From: a candidate division KSB1 bacterium
GTDB lineage: Bacteria > Zhuqueibacterota > Zhuqueibacteria > Thermofontimicrobiales > Thermofontimicrobiaceae
Assembly: GCA_034506395.1 (NCBI GenBank)
Contig: JAPDPQ010000001.1
Coordinates: 130,435 to 194,434, forward strand
Direction: 5' to 3'
Length of the DNA stretch: 64,000 bases
The notes under the pieces were generated by a model. It did not search any database, was not told the origin of the DNA, and worked only from the letters and a program-made list of their open reading frames with translations. Within the stretch, counting starts at the first letter, position 1, and every line of letters begins with the position of its first letter. A program made the position numbers and the translations under genes. Positions 63,421-64,000 of the stretch are shown piece by piece.

Positions 63421-64000
63421 TTATTCTAGTTTGACTGATACAATCTTAGAAACCCCACTCTCCTCCATCGTGATGCCATAGAGGCAATCTGCCGATTTCA
63501 TGGTGAGCTTATTATGCGTGACGATAATAAATTGAGTAGTACTGGCAAATTGCCGAATCGCATGGATGAATCGTTTCACATTATTGTCATCCAATGGCGC
63601 ATCTACCTCATCCAAGATGCAGATTGGACTGGGTTTGACCAGGTAGATCCCGAAGAGTAGCGAGATAGCGGTCAGTGCTTTCTCACCAGTAGAGAGCAAG
63701 CTGAGAGATTCCATGCGCTTGCTTTTGGGATTGGCTTTGATTTCGATTTCTGCTTCTAAAGGATCCTCATTTGGAGCGATCACCAGATCGGCATCTCCCT
63801 CCGGGAAAAACTGTCTAAACACCTTGATGAAATTGGCGCGAATCTCTTGAAACACTGTATTGAATTTTTGTTGCGCGGTTTCATTGATATGCGATATAGT
63901 CTCTTTTAAATTTTGCTCAGCCGCAATCAGATCTTCATGTTGCTTTTGCAAAAAATCAAGCCGAGCTTTCTCTTCTTCATATTCTTTCAACGAAAGGAGG
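63421..64000 (-). CDS. smc: Chromosome segregation protein SMC, C-terminal end (truncated by the window)
   Basis: The frame is open to the window edge; the 193 visible residues are the end of a coiled coil and the C-terminal ATPase lobe. The signature motif reads SLLSTGEKALTAISLLF (LSxGE), with Walker B and D-loop in PICILDEVDAPLDDNN and the H-loop VTHNKLTM. SMC condenses and organises chromosomes with ScpAB. LSTGE instead of the more usual LSGGE is within family variation. The start lies beyond the right edge. Confidence 0.92.
   Translation of the reverse strand, partial: LLSLKEYEEEKARLDFLQKQHEDLIAAEQNLKETISHINETAQQKFNTVFQEIRANFIKVFRQFFPEGDADLVIAPNEDPLEAEIEIKANPKSKRMESLSLLSTGEKALTAISLLFGIYLVKPSPICILDEVDAPLDDNNVKRFIHAIRQFASTTQFIIVTHNKLTMKSADCLYGITMEESGVSKIVSVKLE

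Overview
The window looks like a chromosomal segment of a Gram-negative bacterium of the FCB superphylum. A KSB1- or Calditrichota-like lineage is my best guess; this is inferred from gene content and not from a marker phylogeny. Supporting signs are an outer membrane (TonB/ExbB/ExbD, a TonB-dependent receptor, OmpA proteins, many beta-barrels), a secreted peptidase with a C-terminal NYPNPFNP-type domain, and GWxTD and DUF3078 proteins. Two promoters match the ordinary sigma-70 consensus with 17-bp spacers, not the Bacteroidota-type signal. I saw no rRNA, tRNA, CRISPR array or transposase gene.

Left edge (1-1700): a small accessory patch with a likely toxin-antitoxin pair cut by the window edge, two copies of a palindromic hairpin repeat, and a TIR-domain gene whose DUF1566 C-terminal half has been separated by two single-base deletions in homopolymers. 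1700-10000 is housekeeping: an AspT/YidE-type transporter, SixA-like phosphatase, an isocitrate/isopropylmalate dehydrogenase, a GH57 glucanotransferase and a CtpA protease.

10000-22500 is the most striking part. A plus-strand ExbB-ExbD-ExbD-TonB operon faces, tail to tail, a minus-strand ExbB-ExbD-ExbD-AgmX set. Upstream of that set lie two large TPR proteins, a small exported protein and an outer-membrane beta-barrel with a coiled-coil tail. The composition resembles the Agl-Glt/Nfs envelope machinery of myxobacteria (TolQR-type motor, FHA/TonB-like transducer, TPR proteins, outer-membrane barrel). One ExbD copy carries Asn where the proton-carrying Asp is expected.

23700-34100 holds a TIGR01777 epimerase, a MATE transporter, a ParB-like gene coupled to a divergent spore photoproduct lyase homologue, a second barrel-plus-coil protein, an OmpA protein with thrombospondin type 3 repeats, and an archaeal-type phosphoglycerate mutase. 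34500-43500 holds a transglutaminase-like protein, an ECF sigma/anti-sigma/Spy-like operon, an OmpA lipoprotein-like coiled coil, and an orphan PTS enzyme I. 43700-64000 holds an M1 peptidase with a secretion-type tail, a beta-helix/TonB-receptor fusion, TPR and exonuclease genes, MscL and MscS channels, an M28 peptidase fused to a degenerate M19-like domain, PncC, an L,D-transpeptidase, a GWxTD protein and the C-terminus of SMC.

Several intrinsic terminators and a two-copy non-coding inverted-repeat element (32.4 kb and 47.0 kb) are visible in the intergenic regions.
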